A DNA stretch of 64,000 bases from the NCBI RefSeq assembly GCF_011751885.2, contig NZ_CP061771.1, positions 62,001 through 126,000 on the forward strand, written 5' to 3'. The notes under the pieces were generated by a model. The model had not been told where the DNA came from and made no database searches. It saw only the letters and a program-made list of their open reading frames with translations. The position numbers were made by a program, and so were the translations under genes. Origin of the DNA: Salinibacterium sp. ZJ450. Its GTDB lineage: Bacteria > Actinomycetota > Actinomycetes > Actinomycetales > Microbacteriaceae. Positions 61,988 to 64,000 of the stretch are shown piece after piece; the stretch's first letter is position 1, and each line of letters starts with the position of its first letter.

Positions 61988-63286
61988 GTGAGTGAACTGC
62001 GGCCCCGAGCCAACCGGTCGGGCACGGTGTCCAGCGTCGCCCGGCACGGCCAACTGCCGAGACGCCGACCCTGGCTGACCGCGCTCAAGTTCATCGCCGG
62101 CACGCTCGCCGTGCTGCTGGTGAGTGGCGTCTCGGTTGCCGCGATCGCGCTGAACAACCTGAACCAGGGCATCGACCGGGTGGAACTGGCGAGCGAAGAC
62201 GGCACAAAACCGCTGCCCCAGATCGGCGACTTCGATGGCGGCTTCAACGTACTCGTGGTCGGCAGCGACACTCGTCAGGGGCAGGGCGACCAGTTCGGCA
62301 AGTCGGACAGCGAGCTGAACGACGTCACCATGCTGCTGCACGTGGCGCAGGACCAAACCAGCGCCGTGGCCGTCAGCTTCCCGCGCGACCTCGTGGTGCC
62401 GATTCCCGCCTGCCCGCGGGAAGACGGCGAGGGCAGCTACCGCTCGATGTCGGCGCAGCCCATCAACGTGACCCTGTCTTACGGTGGGCTTGCCTGCACC
62501 GTGCTGACGGTGGAGAAACTCACCGGACTCGAGATCCCGTACGCCGGTCTGATCACCTTCGACGGTGTCGCCCAGATGTCCACCGCGGTCGGCGGCGTGC
62601 CCGTCTGCGTGGACGGCCCGATCAAAGACCGATACACCGGTTTGAACCTGCCCAAGGCTGGCACCTACAACCTGGTTGGATACGACGCGCTGGCCTTCTT
62701 GCGCAGCCGTCACGGCGTCGGTGACGGGAGCGACCTCGGCCGCATCAGTTCGCAGCAGGTCTACCTGTCGTCGCTGGTGCGCACGCTGCAGTCCGGTGGC
62801 ACGCTCACCGATCCGACGAAGCTGTACAACATCGCCACCACGGCGACCCAGAACATGCAGCTGTCGAACAGCCTCGCCAACCTCGACACGATGGTGTCGA
62901 TGGCGAACGTGCTGCGCAAGCTCGACCTCACCCAGGTGACTTTCGTGCAGTACCCGGGCACCACCGGTCAGGGCGGGGTGTACTCCGGCAAGGTGGCGCC
63001 GATCAAGGCCCAGGCCGAGAAACTGTTCGACAAGATCCGCGCCGACGAGCCGTTCATGCTGGAGCAGGGCAACACCGGTATCGGCTCCACGGTTGACCCG
63101 AACGCCCCGGTGCAGGCCGCTCCCGAGCCGGAAGCGCCCGAAACTGCCGCGCCTACGGAAACGGCAGCTCCTTCCGACTCCGCAACCCCGGCGCCCGGCG
63201 AAACCGCCGTCGCGGCCCCCGCCGAAGTGCTCGGCAATGTCAAGGGACAGACCGCGGCGGACTACACCTGCGCCGCGGCGAACTAA
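61988..63286 (+). CDS. LCP (LytR-CpsA-Psr) family cell-wall ligase, second copy
   Basis: A 432-residue paralogue of the preceding LCP protein. The membrane helix (TALKFIAGTLAVLLVSGVSV) is followed by NVLVVGSDTRQGQG, VSFPRDLVVPIP and FLRSRHGVGDGSDLGR. Both copies share VGGVPVCVDGP and QVYLSSLVRTLQSG-type blocks, so they arose by tandem duplication with a tRNA gene now between them. The tail is Pro/Ala/Glu-rich and ends in GQTAADYTC. The GTG start has GGAGG upstream. It probably attaches cell-wall glycopolymers; the exact substrate may differ from the first copy. Confidence 0.92.
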   Translation: MSELRPRANRSGTVSSVARHGQLPRRRPWLTALKFIAGTLAVLLVSGVSVAAIALNNLNQGIDRVELASEDGTKPLPQIGDFDGGFNVLVVGSDTRQGQGDQFGKSDSELNDVTMLLHVAQDQTSAVAVSFPRDLVVPIPACPREDGEGSYRSMSAQPINVTLSYGGLACTVLTVEKLTGLEIPYAGLITFDGVAQMSTAVGGVPVCVDGPIKDRYTGLNLPKAGTYNLVGYDALAFLRSRHGVGDGSDLGRISSQQVYLSSLVRTLQSGGTLTDPTKLYNIATTATQNMQLSNSLANLDTMVSMANVLRKLDLTQVTFVQYPGTTGQGGVYSGKVAPIKAQAEKLFDKIRADEPFMLEQGNTGIGSTVDPNAPVQAAPEPEAPETAAPTETAAPSDSATPAPGETAVAAPAEVLGNVKGQTAADYTCAAAN

Positions 63287-63334
63287 ACCGATTCGAAAGC
63301 TGTCGCCAGTATGGCTAAGATGGCTGGGGACCAT

Positions 63335-63424
63335 GGAGACGTCGCATAGTCCGGCCTAGTGCACCACCCTGCTAAGGTGGAGTTCCCTTTATGGGAACCG
63401 AGAGTTCAAATCTCTCCGTCTCCG
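63335..63424 (+). tRNA. tRNA-Ser (anticodon GCU)
   Basis: A 90-base cloverleaf: acceptor GGAGACG/CGTCTCC with discriminator G, anticodon stem CCACC/GGTGG around CTGCTAA (anticodon GCT at 63371-63373), a long variable arm with TTCCC/GGGAA and T-loop AGTTCAAATCT. CCA is not encoded. It reads AGU/AGC serine codons. Confidence 0.97.
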
Positions 63425-63474
63425 CTCATGTCATGTCGCAGACATCGTTCATAAATGTTTTCACGGCATGGTTC

Positions 63475-63506
63475 CAAAACCCTCACTCTTCTGAGTGGGG
63501 GTTTTG
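63475..63506 (+). terminator. Hairpin terminator after tRNA-Ser(GCU)
   Basis: CAAAACCCTCACTC pairs with GAGTGGGGGTTTTG with one mismatch around a TTCT loop; the 3' arm ends in TTTT. It should end the tRNA transcript and also lies at the end of the convergent pseudogene. Confidence 0.8.
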
Positions 63507-63512
63507 TGGTTT

Positions 63513-63763
63513 CTAAGCCGAGCCGCTCCACGGCGCGGGAACCAGTACCCACAGCACGACCGCCGGTCCGCTGCCCTCAACCTGCCAGGTGTGGGGCTCA
63601 CGGCCCGGAAAGGCCAGGGAGTCGCCGGCAGCGAGAACACCTGGCGCAGCTGCACGAACGTCGCCACACTCGGTGATGTCTCGTCTCGCTCGACCCGACT
63701 CAGAAAACCCTTTGCTGAGGCCCGTTGTCTCGGCGAAGGCGGCGGCGTAGCTTGATCGCAAAG
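63513..63763 (-). pseudogene. Remnant of an XRE-cupin (PuuR-like) regulator
   Basis: Two minus-strand frames together give a recognisable regulator. One reads ETTGLSKGF, then the frame shifts and the other gives LSRVERDETSPSVATF and VQLRQVFSLPA, the standard end of an XRE helix-turn-helix. The first frame resumes as AAGDSLAFPGREPHTW and ends LWVLVPAPWSGSA, the last part of a cupin domain. Most of the cupin between them is missing; the join CTGCCGGCGA can be read as either side, as expected for a deletion between short repeats. The N-terminus is also degraded. Intact relatives often neighbour polyamine or agmatine genes, and an agmatinase gene starts 30 bases away. Confidence 0.72.
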
Positions 63764-63792
63764 TGTCTAGACAGGATCGATGGTCGCCCGAT

Positions 63793-64000
63793 ATGCAACC
63801 CGCTGATGGAGTCGTGCCGACGGAGCCCCGAGGGCCGGTGGACGCGAGCGTCGTGCCGCGATTCGCCGGCATCGCAACCTTCGCGCGCCTTCCGCGCCTC
63901 GACGAGGTTGAGCGCGCGAATATCGCGATCGTGGGTGTCCCGTTCGACAGCGGTGTCAGCTACCGACCGGGGGCTCGCTTCGGTCCCGCGCACGTTCGTG
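63793..64000 (+). CDS. speB: Agmatinase / ureohydrolase family protein, 3' end outside the window
   Basis: An open frame from the ATG at 63793 runs to the window edge. [14 protein letters not shown] and [19 protein letters not shown], then AHVR, are the N-terminal signature of agmatinases of the arginase superfamily, which release urea from agmatine to give putrescine; the manganese ligands lie further on, outside the window. An upstream ATG at 63779 is closed by a stop after eight codons. The divergent pseudogene is the probable remains of its regulator. Related guanidino substrates such as guanidinobutyrate are possible. Confidence 0.85.
   Translation, partial: MQPADGVVPTEPRGPVDASVVPRFAGIATFARLPRLDEVERANIAIVGVPFDSGVSYRPGARFGPAHVR

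Noticed and set aside
63335-64000. tRNA-Ser(GCU) as an integration site for a mobile element
   Set aside because: The neighbouring DNA is a decayed regulator and agmatinase; there is no integrase and no repeated tRNA 3' end in view.

Overview
The window is high-GC DNA with tightly packed genes on both strands, short intergenic gaps, many ATGA or GTGA start/stop overlaps and frequent GTG/TTG starts. Gene content points to an actinobacterium: a RamB-type regulator beside isocitrate lyase, a DtxR/IdeR-type iron box, ATP-type PfkA with the actinobacterial GGEGT/PKTIDND signature, and LCP cell-wall proteins. Order Micrococcales, probably family Microbacteriaceae, is my best guess from gene order and base composition; no rRNA or other phylogenetic marker was compared. 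No integrase, transposase, phage gene, CRISPR array or replication origin was seen, so this reads as chromosomal core and metabolic DNA.

Layout. 1-3.7 kb: the end of a triosephosphate-isomerase-family gene and a complete tripartite tricarboxylate transporter (tctC-tctB-tctA). 3.8-6.4 kb: panD, pfkA and trhO. 6.5-12.1 kb: a DNA glycosylase, a thioesterase, small unknown-domain genes and two FAD enzymes. 12.1-19.6 kb: MarR/FMN reductase pair, LysR/putA pair, GntR/cupin group. 19.2-25.2 kb: a minus-strand ramB - small alarmone synthetase - MORN2 gene string facing the glyoxylate-shunt genes aceA and aceB. 25.2-27.8 kb: an Lrp-family regulator facing a probable arginine dihydrolase and ornithine aminotransferase. 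27.9-31.7 kb: an iron(III) ABC importer behind an iron box. 33.0-45.3 kb: a complete L-rhamnose operon (ABC importer, mutarotase, isomerase, kinase, bifunctional aldolase/dehydrogenase, lactate dehydrogenase) facing its LacI-type regulator. 45.3-54.8 kb: methyltransferase, MFS exporters with MarR, a hydrolase, a lipoate ligase with a rearranged domain order, a FecCD-type importer without a binding protein, and an amidase-domain lipoprotein. 54.8-64 kb: pgm, pheA, a lipid-kinase-like gene, serS, a HAD phosphatase, two LCP paralogues interleaved with two tRNA-Ser genes, the wreck of an XRE-cupin regulator and the start of an agmatinase gene.

Metabolic logic. Arginine can flow to ornithine, then to glutamate semialdehyde (rocD product), which PutA oxidises to glutamate; agmatinase at the edge may add a second arginine route. 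Rhamnose is split to dihydroxyacetone phosphate and lactaldehyde; the latter is taken to lactate by the dehydrogenase half of the fusion and to pyruvate by LldD. RamB probably controls aceA/aceB and sits upstream of a (p)ppGpp synthetase gene, so carbon control and alarmone synthesis may share a transcript.

A recurring signal is a TANNNT hexamer 6-7 bases before an ATG or GTG with no Shine-Dalgarno sequence. At least 14 genes show it, which suggests leaderless transcripts; several repressor-type palindromes overlap these hexamers. Starts given here use that signal or an evident ribosome-binding site. All functions come from motif recognition and gene context; no database search was possible.
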